From assembly GCA_036927565.1 (NCBI GenBank), contig JAYESD010000001.1:4588001-4652000 (forward strand): a stretch of 64,000 nt of DNA. Reading direction: 5' to 3'. Below are positions 42,311 through 53,312 of this stretch, one piece after another. Source of the DNA: Tuctoria greenei. Its lineage: Eukaryota > Streptophyta > Magnoliopsida > Poales > Poaceae. Both the position numbers and the translations under genes were made by a program. Position 1 is the stretch's first letter; every line of letters begins with the position of its first letter. The notes under the pieces were generated by a model. It did not search any database and was not told the origin of the DNA. It saw nothing but the letters and a program-made list of their open reading frames with translations.

Positions 42311-44482
42311 ATGGGTCACGACCGCAAAGGAAAGGGAAAGGCGATCGCGGAGCCCGCCGCGAAGAAGCGCAAACTGTCGAAGGATGAGAAGAAGGCCCTT
42401 ATGGCCGCTCGCGCCGCCGAGGAGCGTGAGCGTGGCCGAGGGGGTTCCCTGAGGATCCACGAGGCTCGTCCGAGGCAGCCTCCCGTGGTCGACGACTCCG
42501 ACGCCGAAGAGGAGCCGGTTGAGCCTCTCGTTCGCCAGCACTCAGCCCGGACGCGTGGGGGTCACACCGAGGCTGCTCCTCGTCCGAGACCGACGGCTGC
42601 CGACCGTCGTGAGGATAGGGAGGCCGAGAGGGCCATCTACGAGATGGACACGACTGTCCGTGTCGGTGAGGGAGTCCGTCTCACGGACTACCGGAAGATG
42701 AAGGCCAAGCAGCTACGCAAGCTTCGATGGAGCGTGCTGCTTGAGGAGTGGTACCCTCAGCCCCGTGAGGCTCTTGTGGACAGTCGCTTCTGGATTGTCA
42801 CCCAGGCGTCTCTCTACGAGACCTACAGACGTCGGGGTCACAAGCTTTTTCAGCACAACTACCTGGACTGGGGGCAGCTTGCAGTGGCAGCGGAGACAAA
42901 GGTTCGTTCATACTTTGAGAGGTACAGAGGTTTGGTACAGCTGCCTTCTTATGAGAGAAGTGCATATGTGGAAGATTGGGTCCGTGTCTTCTATGCGACC
43001 CTGTACATCTCTGAGGGCAGGAGGTCAATCGACTTCATGTTTATGGGACAGCGTTACCACCTCTCGAGACAGACTTTGGGGCAGCTTCTTGGTTTGGACC
43101 TGCACGACACCTACGTGCACGAGAAGGTATATGGGCAGGCAGATCCACCAAGGAGGCCACTTACTGGAGGGGTAGCACCACAGCTTGACGAGATCCGGTC
43201 CCTGTTTGGCCCCACGTTCTCTCCGGACCAGCCGAGAGTTCCAGCTTTTCTGACCCCAGCTGCGCGCATTGTGCACCTCGCTTTGCGCCGCACGCTCCTG
43301 CCGAGGTCAGGATACTTGGAGGGGTTCACCAGTCTGCAGCAGACCCTCCTGTTCTACATAATGAACGGGATGGATTTCGACATTGTGGACATCCTCCTGT
43401 GCGAGATGGAAGACGTGATCACAGATGGGGTTGGCATGATGAGGCAGATGGTCTACGGGCACTGGATCAGTTACATATGCTCTATGATGGTGCCTGAGGG
43501 GGATGCAGCACAGGCCAGGCTTGCTGACGAGAGTGTGACACGGTTCGGACATTACCGTGCCCCTGCTCCTGGAGACCGCCGCCTTGGCCGTCCAGTTGAG
43601 CGCCAGGTCAGGGCCCGCTTGACTGAGGAGGATTGGTCTGACCTCGAGAAGGAAGATGAGCGTCTGGCTGAGGCAGAAGCTCAAGGTGGAGACTTGCAGC
43701 ACGTCTGGTCCGAGAGCGACACAGATGAGAGTGTCGAGGAGTACTTCCCTCCTCCTCCACCCTCACCGAGGCAGCACGACGCCGAGGCAGGAGGATCAGC
43801 TGCTCCGCCACCGACACCACCTCCTGTGTCCGAGGCGCAGGTGTCACAGCCGTCAGAGCTGTCGTCTCTTCTCCAGCAGATGATCGAGCAGCAGCGCCAG
43901 GACAGGCTCGCTGCTGAGCAGGCCAGGGCAGAGCAGGCTGCTCACCTGGCACAGCTGCAGCGGCAGCAGCAGGAGCTCCAGCTGGAGATCGCCCGTCAGA
44001 GGCGAGAGGATACGGACCGGTTCACCAACTTGGTCGATCAGATGCACCGCCGTACCCTCGACCAGCAGCAGCAAACCCAGCAGGCCATGATGGGGATCCT
44101 AGGGTTGATCACCAACCTTTACACTCAGACCGGGATCGCCCTTCCTCCACAGCAGCCTGGACTGGGACTAGCTCCAGGTGTTGCTCAGGTGCCTACTACT
44201 CCTATCCCCTCGATCAGTATGTCACCACTTCTGGCACCCAGCGCACCAATTCACTCACCACTGCCGGCAACGACTCTGTTCCAGCAAACGCCGGCGTCTG
44301 TGGTGAGCGCTCCACTTCCTCCAGCTCCACCGACACCTCCAGTACCTGCTTCCTCTCCTCCAGCACCGGCAGCGGACCCTCCAGCTCCCTCCGCTCCGGC
44401 AGCTCCTACGACCGGCGACTCCAGCTCCGACGACTGCGACGGTGACCAGTTCTTCTTCGCACCCAGCTCCCAGGGTCTGTAG
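42311..44482 (+). CDS. Sirevirus env-like third ORF, intact
   Basis: 723 residues, no interruption. The N-terminus is basic and nuclear-signal-like (MGHDRKGKGKAIAEPAAKKRKLSKDEKK) and has no hydrophobic signal peptide. Residues about 110-390 form an ordered, Trp/Tyr-rich domain (YVEDWVRVFYATLYI, MFMGQRYHLSRQTLGQLLGLDL, FLTPAARIVHLALRRTLLPRSG). It faintly resembles the plant transposon protein domain found in ORF1-like proteins of other plant retroelements. Acidic and Pro-rich segments follow, then a Gln/Ala/Glu coiled coil at about residues 515-585 and a Pro/Ala-rich tail. Position (third ORF, after pol) and coiled coil match env-like ORFs of Sireviruses. I see no clear transmembrane helix, so a true envelope function is doubtful. 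Confidence 0.75.
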   Translation: MGHDRKGKGKAIAEPAAKKRKLSKDEKKALMAARAAEERERGRGGSLRIHEARPRQPPVVDDSDAEEEPVEPLVRQHSARTRGGHTEAAPRPRPTAADRREDREAERAIYEMDTTVRVGEGVRLTDYRKMKAKQLRKLRWSVLLEEWYPQPREALVDSRFWIVTQASLYETYRRRGHKLFQHNYLDWGQLAVAAETKVRSYFERYRGLVQLPSYERSAYVEDWVRVFYATLYISEGRRSIDFMFMGQRYHLSRQTLGQLLGLDLHDTYVHEKVYGQADPPRRPLTGGVAPQLDEIRSLFGPTFSPDQPRVPAFLTPAARIVHLALRRTLLPRSGYLEGFTSLQQTLLFYIMNGMDFDIVDILLCEMEDVITDGVGMMRQMVYGHWISYICSMMVPEGDAAQARLADESVTRFGHYRAPAPGDRRLGRPVERQVRARLTEEDWSDLEKEDERLAEAEAQGGDLQHVWSESDTDESVEEYFPPPPPSPRQHDAEAGGSAAPPPTPPPVSEAQVSQPSELSSLLQQMIEQQRQDRLAAEQARAEQAAHLAQLQRQQQELQLEIARQRREDTDRFTNLVDQMHRRTLDQQQQTQQAMMGILGLITNLYTQTGIALPPQQPGLGLAPGVAQVPTTPIPSISMSPLLAPSAPIHSPLPATTLFQQTPASVVSAPLPPAPPTPPVPASSPPAPAADPPAPSAPAAPTTGDSSSDDCDGDQFFFAPSSQGL

Positions 44483-44514
44483 GCTTTCTGGTCCCTTTTT
44501 GGTGTCTTGATGCT

Positions 44515-44825
44515 AAAGGGGGAGAAGAGGTAGAAGAGTCAGGGGGAGTGGTAGTAGTAGTCTCAGGGGGAGTGTGTGTTTTGTCCTTTGTATTCGTGCT
44601 TGAGTACTCTTTTGTAATTTTAATTAAGCACTCTTCCGCTTGTCTCATTTGCTTATGGTTTTAATCGATTGAGCTTTTCGCACCATAAATTTCATTTGTT
44701 TTTTACAAGCTTAATGTGTCTTATCTTGTATTCATTGCATATCTACTTGAGTATTGTATCATCAAATTCATTATTATTGCGCTTTAAATTATTGTGTTGT
44801 CATCAATCACCAAAAAGGGGGAGAT
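44515..44825 (+). promoter_or_regulatory. Multiple polypurine tracts of Sirevirus-like element
   Basis: Purine runs AAAGGGGGAGAAGAGG (about 44516), CAGGGGGAGTGG (about 44541) and CAGGGGGAGTG (about 44564) precede the main tract AAAAAGGGGGAGAT, which abuts the 3' LTR at 44826. Repeated tracts of this kind are a described Sirevirus signature. Confidence 0.75.
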
Positions 44826-46199
44826 TGAAAGCATCTAGGCCCCATGAGGTACGGTTTCGGTGATTAATGACAACCATTCGGTATTACTAATGAATTTGTG
44901 AATGCAAGGTCCCAATAACACTCAATCAAATGAAATCAAAATTACATTGGAGACCCATATAAAATCAACGAGTGAGATCAAATCAAATCATATGAAGACA
45001 AGAAGTGAAAGCTCTAACTTGACATCACCCAAATGCTTGAAGACAATCAAAACAACATTTCAAACAAGTGTCAAAGAGGTCACAAGTTCAAATTCCAAAA
45101 GAACAACTCAAAACAAATCGAAGTCAACAAGTTGAACACACCGTATCATGTGATGGTTTTTGAGTTGACTGCATCGGTCGAGTTGTGTCAACAGAAGAAG
45201 AAGACCTCAGAGCAAAGAACTCACCGTATCATCCGATGTGAGTGGCTCACTGACATCGGTCCATCATCACAGATTGCAACACCATTGGACCAAGTGAAGC
45301 ACCGGATCATCCGATGTGCAGACTTACACACATCGGTCGATCACTCCAGTAAGCTTCAAGATCAAGCAAAATTCTGTAGGAAGAGCCACCGAATCATCCG
45401 ATGAGAAGACAGATCAACATCGGTCTAACAACGGTCATATCTGACACAGTGACATCAGCTAATTTGGCTTTGACCGATGTTAACTGAAGGGGAGACATCG
45501 GATCATTCGATGTTCGCAGAGAAGTGATGTCAGCCTACTTTTCCAACGGCTATCTCGTGGAGGCTGCTATTTATACCCCTTCAACCTGTCAAATCGACAA
45601 GACTTGAAGCCCAGACATACTCTACACATCCTAGAGCATTCAAGCAATAGAGCTACCACTTTCACATCATTTGATCATCATTTGTACACCAAGAGATAGG
45701 TTAGAACTAGCTAGAGATAGTGCTTGGGTGCCTCCACTCTTGGTGATTGGAGTCATAGTGTAGTGAGAGCAATAAGGGAGTTTCCCTTGGTGTGTGTGAC
45801 TTCCGGAGCTTGCCAAGAGGATTGTGGAAGCCCGGAGGATTCCAAAGTGTACAAGGCTTGAGCTCCACCTTGCCAAGGTTAGCGAACGGAGAAGAATAGT
45901 GAAGACCCCCTTGTCTCGGTGACTTGGGAGTGGCAAAACCCCTCGGTGGGTGCCACAACATGGATGTAGGAAGATCCTTGTGATCTTACCGAACCACGGG
46001 ATAAACTCCGTGTCCCTTGAGCGTTTGCATCCCTCTCCCTTTTTACACTTATGCAATCTTCATTCCGCAACTTTAATTTACACTGATTGCATAGTTTAAT
46101 CGCATAGGGAATTGGGCTTTAGGTTGTTAGTGTTTAATTGCCTTAAAATTTGAAAGAAAGCCCAATTCACCCCCCCTCTTGGGCGTTTCGATCCTTACA
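44826..46199 (+). repeat. 3' LTR of Sirevirus-like element
   Basis: 1374 bp, paired with 34131-35505. Several of its differences from the 5' LTR fall inside the palindromic units (for example CACCGTATCATGTGATG at about 45139). It ends TCGATCCTTACA and is followed by GCTGG, the target duplication. Confidence 0.93.
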
Positions 46200-46204
46200 G
46201 CTGG

Positions 46205-47302
46205 TGATCTCTTTGATCGCCAGCTTCTCCAACATCTTCTTGTCCCGTACGCCCTGTCTGAATGCCACAATGACAGAAGCGCTTGAGATAGAAGGGATTG
46301 TGTTGCGCACCTGAGAGAACCTATGGATGAAGGACCGCAAAGATTCTCCCCCTTTTTGCACGACCGCAAAAAGGTCCAGTTCAGTGCCTGGTCGGGTGTA
46401 TGAACTCCCGAAGTTGGCAGTGAACTGACGGCACAGCTCCTCCTAACTGATGATAGAGTTGGGTGGAAGGCTCATAAACCAGGACCTGGCGGTCCCAGTT
46501 AAGGCCACTGGAAAGTAATTGGCCATTACAGCCTCGTTTCCTCCAGCTGCCAAGATTGCAGTGGAGTATATCTGAAGGAATTCGGCGGGGTTGACAGTCC
46601 CGTCGAATTTTTCCGACAGGTGTGGCCGGAACTTCTGTGGCCATCTAACCATGCGCAGGTGCATGGCTAGGGCTGAACACCTCCTCCTACTCCTTCCAGA
46701 GTAGAAAGGTCCTGAGCTTCCCGTCTTTCACGAGCACGCTCGATATGGACACGGCCATCCTGTTGGCGGTATCGGCGATCAAGCTCCGCCCGGAGGTCAT
46801 GAGTCGAAAGTCTGGATACCGTATGGGTGCGTCGTGCCCCAGAGGGCAACGACGTCACCTGTTGTGACGCAGATCGTCTCCTGTTGTTGGAGACGTGCGG
46901 ACCAAGTCTACCTGACAAAGTCCGCCGCTGCGACAGGGCTCGTCCTGAAGGAGGAGGACCCTGGTTGTTGAGGCGTTCGACCGCTGCTGCGACCAAATGC
47001 TCCACATCGTCCCTCCACTGCTCCATTGCATCTCGAGATGCATCCGGAGGTGGTGGACGTTGGAGAAGAGCACGCGCTGCATGGAGCGCGTGTTCCGGGT
47101 TGTCATGACTTGCCGACGCAGTAAGTGACGCCGGCGCACCATCACGTTGCCCAGCACGATTTGCTGGAGAAGATGGTGGTGGTGGGAGTGTGGCTCCTGC
47201 TGGTGCTGAGGCTCCTGCTGGTGGCTGCCTGTTGGAGGGATTGCCCCCAACAGCCTGAGCAAAAGGTTGGCCGTTGGATGATCCAGCCGCGGAGTTCACC
47301 AT
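46205..47302 (-). pseudogene. gypsy copy 2 gag N-terminal part
   Basis: The minus-strand continuation of copy 2 gag on the far side of the Sirevirus. It starts at the ATG at 47302 with MVNSAAGSSNG. A one-base deletion near 46677 relative to copy 1 shifts the frame (47302-46667 to 46664-46443). A Trp codon then became TAG at 46443-46445. After that the frame is open to the insertion point. Gag core motifs (FDGTVNPAEFLQIY, ALTGTARSWFMSLPP) are recognisable. Confidence 0.85.
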
Positions 47303-47341
47303 TCTCGAAAATCTCAGGCGCCCCCTACCTGGCGCGCCAAC

Positions 47342-48179
47342 TGTCGACTATTGGAGTCGACATATCTCCTGACACTGCTAAAGTGTTGAAGGAGTTTGTG
47401 GTTCGGTGTGGGCGCGCGGAGACTCAAGAAGGTGAATTGTGATTTAACACAGGAGACACAAGGATTTACGTGGTTCGGGCCGCTTGAGCGTAATACCCTA
47501 CTCCACGGGTGTGTTGGTGTTGTATTAGCTTGTCACGTATGATTGCTTGTCAACGTCTGTGAACATCTGTCCCGCGTGTATCGTCGGCCTGTCCTTTTAT
47601 AGTACCAGGACAGACCGTTACAAGCTAGCCTGGCCCGACATGTGGCCCCGGCGGTTACTAGTATTGATACACAATTAATTGCTGCTAATGATTCTGTAAC
47701 GGGCTCCGACAGTGCTGTTATTGGCGTTAAGATCGTTCGTTTAAGCGTCATTAATATGGCATTAATGACGCTTAATCGGTTTTGAAGTCCTTGGCTCTCC
47801 TTTGAAGATCCGGAGCCGTTACAAGGTCTTCCGGAGGTTAGAGGCTGCCAACTCCGACGTTTGGACACGTGGCAGCTCCGGAGCTTGCTGTGGGAAGCAG
47901 GTAGCTCCGGGGCTATCTGACACGTGTCAGGTCCGGAGCTTCTCTCGGTCAGGGGTTAAGTCCGGAGGTGCCATTTCGGTACCTGGCCCGGAGCTTCCCC
48001 CTTGTGGGCGGTAGCTCCGGTTTGGCAGTACACGTGGCGACCTAGGGATTAACCATGTTGGAGAAGCAGGTCCGGTCATGTCTGATAAGTGGGCCTCCGA
48101 GGGTCTTCAATCCAAGTAGACGGCCTCCCCTCGAGATCTTTGTAACCTCAGGGGGTGTACGGTTTTTAGGGTACCGACA
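47342..48179 (-). repeat. gypsy LTR 3 (outer right, 5' LTR of copy 2)
   Basis: 838 bp with about 15 changes of its own relative to LTR 1 and LTR 2, including TGTCGACTATTGG at its start. It is followed by GCGTC (48180-48184), matching 8312-8316. A primer-binding site lies just inside (about 47322-47339). Confidence 0.92.
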
Positions 48180-48366
48180 GCGTCAAATCTTCATTCGTTA
48201 GCTGAGACGCAATTATTAACCGCACCGCGCCCGCCCTAGTCGAACCGCGAAAAAAAAAGATTGGATTCGGGTCTGCGCGCGACGCTTGCTTGCATGAAAG
48301 GCGTGTGGAGCAGGGCGGTGTCGCATGAGCTGGACGTGCCTGGCGCATGAGGCTAGCGCGCAATAC

Positions 48367-48568
48367 TGTTACAGAACAAACAATGTGAACACTTGAACAT
48401 CTTTAGGACGGTTGTCGGCGGTTGTCGCCGGCGCCTCCTCCTCGCGCCCCCTCGCCATCGGATGCGACCATCCATTCAACATGTATAAAAAGCAAATGAA
48501 TGAATGAAAGAATGAGAATATAGTTGAATCAATTGTGTTCTTGTCTCTCTAAATTTTGCAATTCAGCA
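48367..48568 (+). repeat. 5' LTR of copia remnant
   Basis: About 202 bp, TGTTACAG...CAATTCAGCA, with a TATAAAAA box at 48484-48491 and an AATGAATGAA-type repeat after it. It closely matches 53115-53312. Confidence 0.88.
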
Positions 48569-48616
48569 CTGCTCTACAAGAGCAAATCGAGAAGATCAAA
48601 GACAAGGATTTCACGG

Positions 48617-51600
48617 GAAATTTCCGACGGAAGAAGAAATGTGCCTTGTGGATAGTTGCACCACAAACTCTATACTTAGGGAGACAAAATATTTTCAGAC
48701 CCTAACTAGGAGGTCGGGAAATGTTTTGACCATCGCAGGACGCGATGCAACAATAGTTGGCTCTGGACAAGCCACTATTACTCTCCCTAATAGGACACAA
48801 GTGATGATTGATGATGCTTTATTGAATCCCGATTCTACACGAACTCTCATAAGTTTTAGAGATATTCGGAAAAATGGGTTACATATAAATACTTATGAAG
48901 AGAATAAAAAAGAATTTCTTCTTATTTCAAAATCTTCCGAATATGGCCAAAAAGTTCTAGAATGAATTACTTCTACTCCATTTGGACTGTACTTTATGTA
49001 CATAAAACCTGTACTACATGTTGCATACAAGGTGATTTTCCATAATGTTGATACATTTAAGATCTGTCATTCACGTCTAGGCCACCGAAAAATAGAGATG
49101 ATGCGGAAAATTATTGCAAATTGCATAGGCCATGATTTAAAGAACACTAAATTTCCAAAATCAAATGATTTTGTATGTACTTTATGTGCTATGGGCAAGT
49201 TGATCTTGCGACCTTCTCCGCTTAAGATCCATGTTGAACCATTAAAGTTCCTTGAAAGAATTCAAGGTGATATTTGTGGACCAATACAACCAATGTGTGG
49301 TCCATTTAGATACTTCATGGTTTTAATCGACGCATCTACAAGATGGTCACACGTGTGTTTATTATCTACACGTAACCATGCTTTCGCCAAATTTACAATA
49401 CAAGTCATAAGGTTGAAAGCAAATTATCCTGAATATAGGATTAAGAGTATCCATATGGACAATGCTGTTGAATTCTCATCTCGAGCCTTTAATGATTATT
49501 GTATGGCTCAAGGAATTGAAGTACAGCATTCTGTTCTATACATTCATACACAAAATGGTTTGGCCGAATCTCTCATAAAGAGAGTTAAACTCATAGCTAG
49601 GCCATTATTACAAGGATGCAATTTACCAACATCTTATTGGGGTCATGCAGTTTTACACACTGCTGATCTTCTACAAGACCAACTGCATATCATACCACAT
49701 CCCCTTTACAACTTGTACGTAGAGATCAACCCAATATCTCTCATCTGCGAAAATTTGGATGCGCTGTATACACACCAATTTCACAACCTAAGCGAACTTC
49801 TATGGAACCTCACAGGAAAATAAGAATATACGTGGGATATCAATCCCCGTCTATTATTAAATACCTGGAGCCTTTAACATGAGATTTATTTACAACTCTG
49901 TTCGCTGATTGTATTTTTAATGAGGATCATTTCCCGCCTTTAGAGGGAGATAATAAATTTATTAATGACCGCTCAGAAATAAATAGGGATGACAAGTCCA
50001 TCCTAAATGTTGATCCACATACAAAGGAAACTGAACTTCAAGTTCAGATAATTATAGAGTTACAACAAATTGCTAGTAACCTGCCAGATGCATTTACTGA
50101 CTATAATAATGTCACAAAATCTTTGAATATTACAATTAATGCACCTTGCCGAGTGCAAATACCAATAAAAACCACTCAACCTCCAAAAAGGAGAAGAGCA
50201 AGTAAGGGAATAGATGATTCAAACAAGCGTCCAAAGACTAGACCTTCCTCGAGGAAAGTAAATGCAAGTCAACAAAATGTTGGCATGCATCAAAAGGATA
50301 TTTTAAATCCTTTATCTAGCCCTCAAGTTCGCACTATAGAGCAGACTGGACAATCGGAAAACTCTGATTCTTCTATGTTGGGAAGTCAAGAAGAATTACA
50401 GGGGATAAGAGAAATTTCCATCAATTATACTAGTTCTGGAGAATTATTTGACTGTAATACAACATGCTTTTCAACCATGATAGCTGATCTTCTCCATGTC
50501 CTGATCCTAATACCATGGCAGAGTGTAAACAACGCTCAGACTGGATCAAATAGAAAGAAGCAATCAAGGCAGAACTTGACTCACTAAAAAAGAGAGAGAT
50601 ATTTGGTAATATAATACATACTCCTCCTCGAACCTATCCTGTTGGGTTCAAATGGGTTTTCGCTCGAAAGCGAAATGAAAATAATAAGGTTGTGAGATAC
50701 AACGCAAGGCTAGTTGCACAAGAGTTTATGCAGAGACCCGACATTGATTTCAATGAAACATATTCTCCTGTTATGAATGGAATAACTTTCCGATATTTGA
50801 TATCTCTGGCAACATAAAAACATCTATCTTTGCAGTTGATGGATGTCGTGACCGCATATTTATATGGGTCACTAGATTCAAATATTTATATGAAGGTTCC
50901 CGATAGGATACCCATACCGAATGGAAAAGTAGATCGCAACATATTTAGTGTTAAACTTAATAGGTCTTTATATGGCTTGAAACAATTTGGAAGGATGTGG
51001 TATAATCGACTGAAGGAGTTCCCTTTAAACAAAGGTTACTCTACTAATGATGATTGCCCTTGTGTCTTCATTCGAAGATCCTCATCTGGTTTTTGTATCA
51101 TATCAGTGTATGTTGATGATTTAAATATCATTGGCACTGAGAATGACATTAAAGAGACACAAAATCATCTTAAAAGGGAGTTCGAGATGAAGGATTTAGG
51201 TAAAACTAAATTTTGCTTGGATTTACAACTCGAACACCTTCATACGGGCATTCTTGTACACCAATCAACTTATGTTCAAAAAGTATTGGAGAAGTTCAAT
51301 ATGAACAAAGCTTATCCATCTAAAACTCCAATGGTAGTAAGAGGCTTAGAAAAGGATAGAGATCCATTCCGGCCGTGCGAAGAAGGAGAAGAGGTTTTCG
51401 GTTCAGAATACCCTTACCTTAGTGCCATTGGTGCACTTATGTATCTTGCAAATAACACAAGACCCGATATTGCTTTTGCAGTAAATTTATTAGCAAGATA
51501 TAGTAACGCTCCTACCATACATCATTGGAATGGAGTAAAAAATATTCTAAGATACATTCAAGGTACATAAGATTTTGGACTATTCTTTCCAAAGAAGCAA

Positions 51601-52787
51601 GATCTAAATCTCATTGGCTATGCCGATGCAGGTTATTTAAGTGAGCCCCCATAATGGTAGATCGCAAACAGGGTTCGTGTTCTTATACGGACAGACGACA
51701 ATTTCTTGGAAGTCATCTAAACAGACTCTAATTGCTATGTCTTCTAATCACTCCGAAATCATAGCATTATATGAGGTCGCACGTGAATGTGCTTGGCTAC
51801 GTAGAGTGATTAATCATATCTGTCGACTGTTGGAGTCGGCAGATCTCCTGACACTGCTAAAGTGTTGGAGGAGTTTGTAGTTCGGTATGGGCGCGCAGAG
51901 ACTCAAGAAGGTGAATTGCGGTTTAACGCAGGAGACACTAGGATTTACGTGGTTCGGGCCGCTTGAGCGTAATACCTTACTCCACGGGTGTGTCGGTGTT
52001 GTATTAGTTTGTCACGTATGATCTCCACGTCTGTGTGCGTGTCCTGTGTGTATCGTCGGCCTGTCCTTTTATAGTACAAGGATAGGCCGTTACAAGCTGG
52101 CCGAGCCCGACATGTGGCCCCGGCAGTTACTAGTATTAATACACGATTAATTGTTGTTAATGATCCTGTAACGGGCTCCGACAGTGCCATTACAGGTGTT
52201 AAGATCATCCGTTTAAGTGTCATTAATATGGCATTAATGACATTTAATCGGGTCTTGAAGTCTTTGGCTCTCCTTTGAAGATCCGGAGCCGTTACAAGGT
52301 CTTCCGGAGGTTAGAGGCTGCCAGCTCCGACGTTTGGACACGTGGCAGCTCCGGAGCTTGCTGTGGGAAGCAGGTAGCTCCGGAGCTACCTGACACGTGT
52401 CAGGTCCAGAGCTTCTCTCGGTCAGGGGTTAATCCCTAGGCCGCCTTCCCTCGAAATCTTTGTAACCTCAGGGGGTGTACGGTTTTTAGGATACCGACAA
52501 TATCCAACTATCAAGTGGTATTTGACCAATTGAATCACCAACCGTTATCTATGAGGATAATGCAGCTTGCATTGCTCAGATGCAGTCAGGTTATGTGAAA
52601 ACTAATGTTACTAAACACATAGCTTCTAAACTATTTTACGCATGAACTTCAAATGAATGGAGAAATTAATCTCCAACAAACTAAGTCATGTGATAACTTA
52701 GCAGATTTATTTACTAAGCCCCTACCATACTCCATATTTTCTAAATGTGTTGCGGGTCTTGGTATGCGTAGACTTAGAGATTTGTAA
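48617..52787 (+). pseudogene. copia remnant pol, interrupted
   Basis: Protease: CLVDSCTTNSILRE (family members usually have DSATT). Integrase, 48996-49823: HSRLGHRKIEMM...CTLCAMGK zinc region, GDICGP, HMDNAVEFSSR, and HTQNGLAESLIKR with the catalytic Glu retained. The C-terminal part is broken at 49823-50123. Reverse transcriptase: FKWVFARKR near 50650, KLVAQ-type motif, a TAA at about 50816, then QLMDVVTAYLYGSLD, LYGLKQFGRMW and VYVDDLNIIG. Further stops are at 51568 and 51651. RNase H is split by the solo LTR and ends with TKHIASK and LADLFTKPL up to the TAA at 52785-52787. The element cannot encode functional protein. Confidence 0.85.
51821..52499 (-). repeat. Solo LTR of the gypsy family, internally shortened
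   Basis: 679 bp, TGTCGACTGTTGGAG...ATACCGACA, matching the 839-bp LTRs of the 8317-48179 complex. It is flanked on both sides by ATATC (51816-51820 and 52500-52504), so it is the recombination product of a full insertion. About 160 bp are missing between CAGGGGTTAA and CCGCCTTCCCTCG (near 52430-52442). Its orientation matches the complex. Confidence 0.92.
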
Positions 52788-53114
52788 GGTTAGGGGGAGC
52801 TTCATCGAAAGCAACCTGATAAATAAGCATCAAATTGTACTCTTTTTCTTATGTGAGTTTTGATCTAAGTTTTCTCATAATAAGTTTTAATGAGACAATG
52901 ACAATGCAAGATAATATTTGTTTTCTTATTTTCTCCACAGATGTTTTTATTTGAAAACAATTATGACATTTCTTGCTGTGTTTTCTCCTGTTTTATAAAT
53001 GTTTCAGGAGTTTTTACACAAGCATTTTATTATGTATATATCTTCAGATTTTTCCCACTGGGTTTTCGTTGATAACATTCATTCTAACGAGGAATTCAAG
53101 CGTTCAAGGGGGAG

Positions 53115-53312
53115 TGTTACAGAACAAACAATGTGAACACTCGAACGTCCTCAGGATGGTTGCCGACGGTTGTCGCCGGCGCCTCCTCCTCGCGCCCCCT
53201 CGCCATCGGATGCGACCGTCTATTCAACATGTATAAAAAGCAAATGAATGAATGAATGAGAATATAATTGAATCAATTGTGTTCTTGTGTCTCTAAATTT
53301 CGCAATTCAACA
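53115..53312 (+). repeat. 3' LTR of copia remnant
   Basis: 198 bp, TGTTACAG...CAATTCAACA, preceded by the polypurine tract CAAGGGGGAG. Confidence 0.88.

Larger units (their letters stand above)
34131..46199 (+). mobile_element. Sirevirus-like Ty1/copia retrotransposon with env-like ORF
   Basis: A 12,069-bp element inserted in gag of gypsy copy 2 and bounded by the target duplication GCTGG (34126-34130 and 46200-46204). LTRs of 1375 and 1374 bp differ at roughly 22 sites by eye, so it is young. The order is LTR, initiator-Met primer site, very long gag with two zinc knuckles, protease, integrase, reverse transcriptase, RNase H, palindrome-rich spacer, a third large ORF, several polypurine tracts, LTR. 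Large size, long gag, an env-like ORF, multiple polypurine tracts and palindromic non-coding repeats together are characteristic of the Sirevirus/Maximus lineage. Pol has a frameshift and three stops, so the copy is not autonomous. Confidence 0.93.
8317..48179 (-). mobile_element. Three-LTR, two-internal Ty3/gypsy (Tat-like) complex
   Basis: A 39.9-kb structure containing three LTRs of 838-839 bp (8317-9155, 20408-21246, 47342-48179) in the same orientation and two internal regions. The 5 bp outside the outer LTRs are identical, GCGTC (8312-8316 and 48180-48184), while the middle LTR is bordered by element-internal sequence on both sides. The unit therefore occupies a single insertion site. 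Each internal region reads gag, protease, reverse transcriptase, RNase H, integrase on the minus strand, plus a long antisense ORF on the plus strand next to the 3' LTR. That arrangement is known for the Tat lineage of plant Ty3/gypsy. Internal copy 2 was later hit by a hAT-like element and a Sirevirus. Confidence 0.92.
48367..53312 (+). mobile_element. Ty1/copia remnant without gag, with nested solo LTR
   Basis: Two LTRs of about 200 bp (48367-48568 and 53115-53312, both TGTTACAGAACAAAC... to CAATTCA(A/G)CA) enclose a plus-strand protease-integrase-RT-RNase H region. Protease begins only about 60 bp after the 5' LTR, so primer site and gag are deleted. A polypurine tract (CAAGGGGGAG, 53105-53114) precedes the 3' LTR. 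The 5 bp outside the two LTRs do not match (AATAC versus GGTCC). A TATAAAAA box is at 48484-48491. Coding sequence has many stops. A gypsy solo LTR sits in the RNase H region. Confidence 0.88.
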
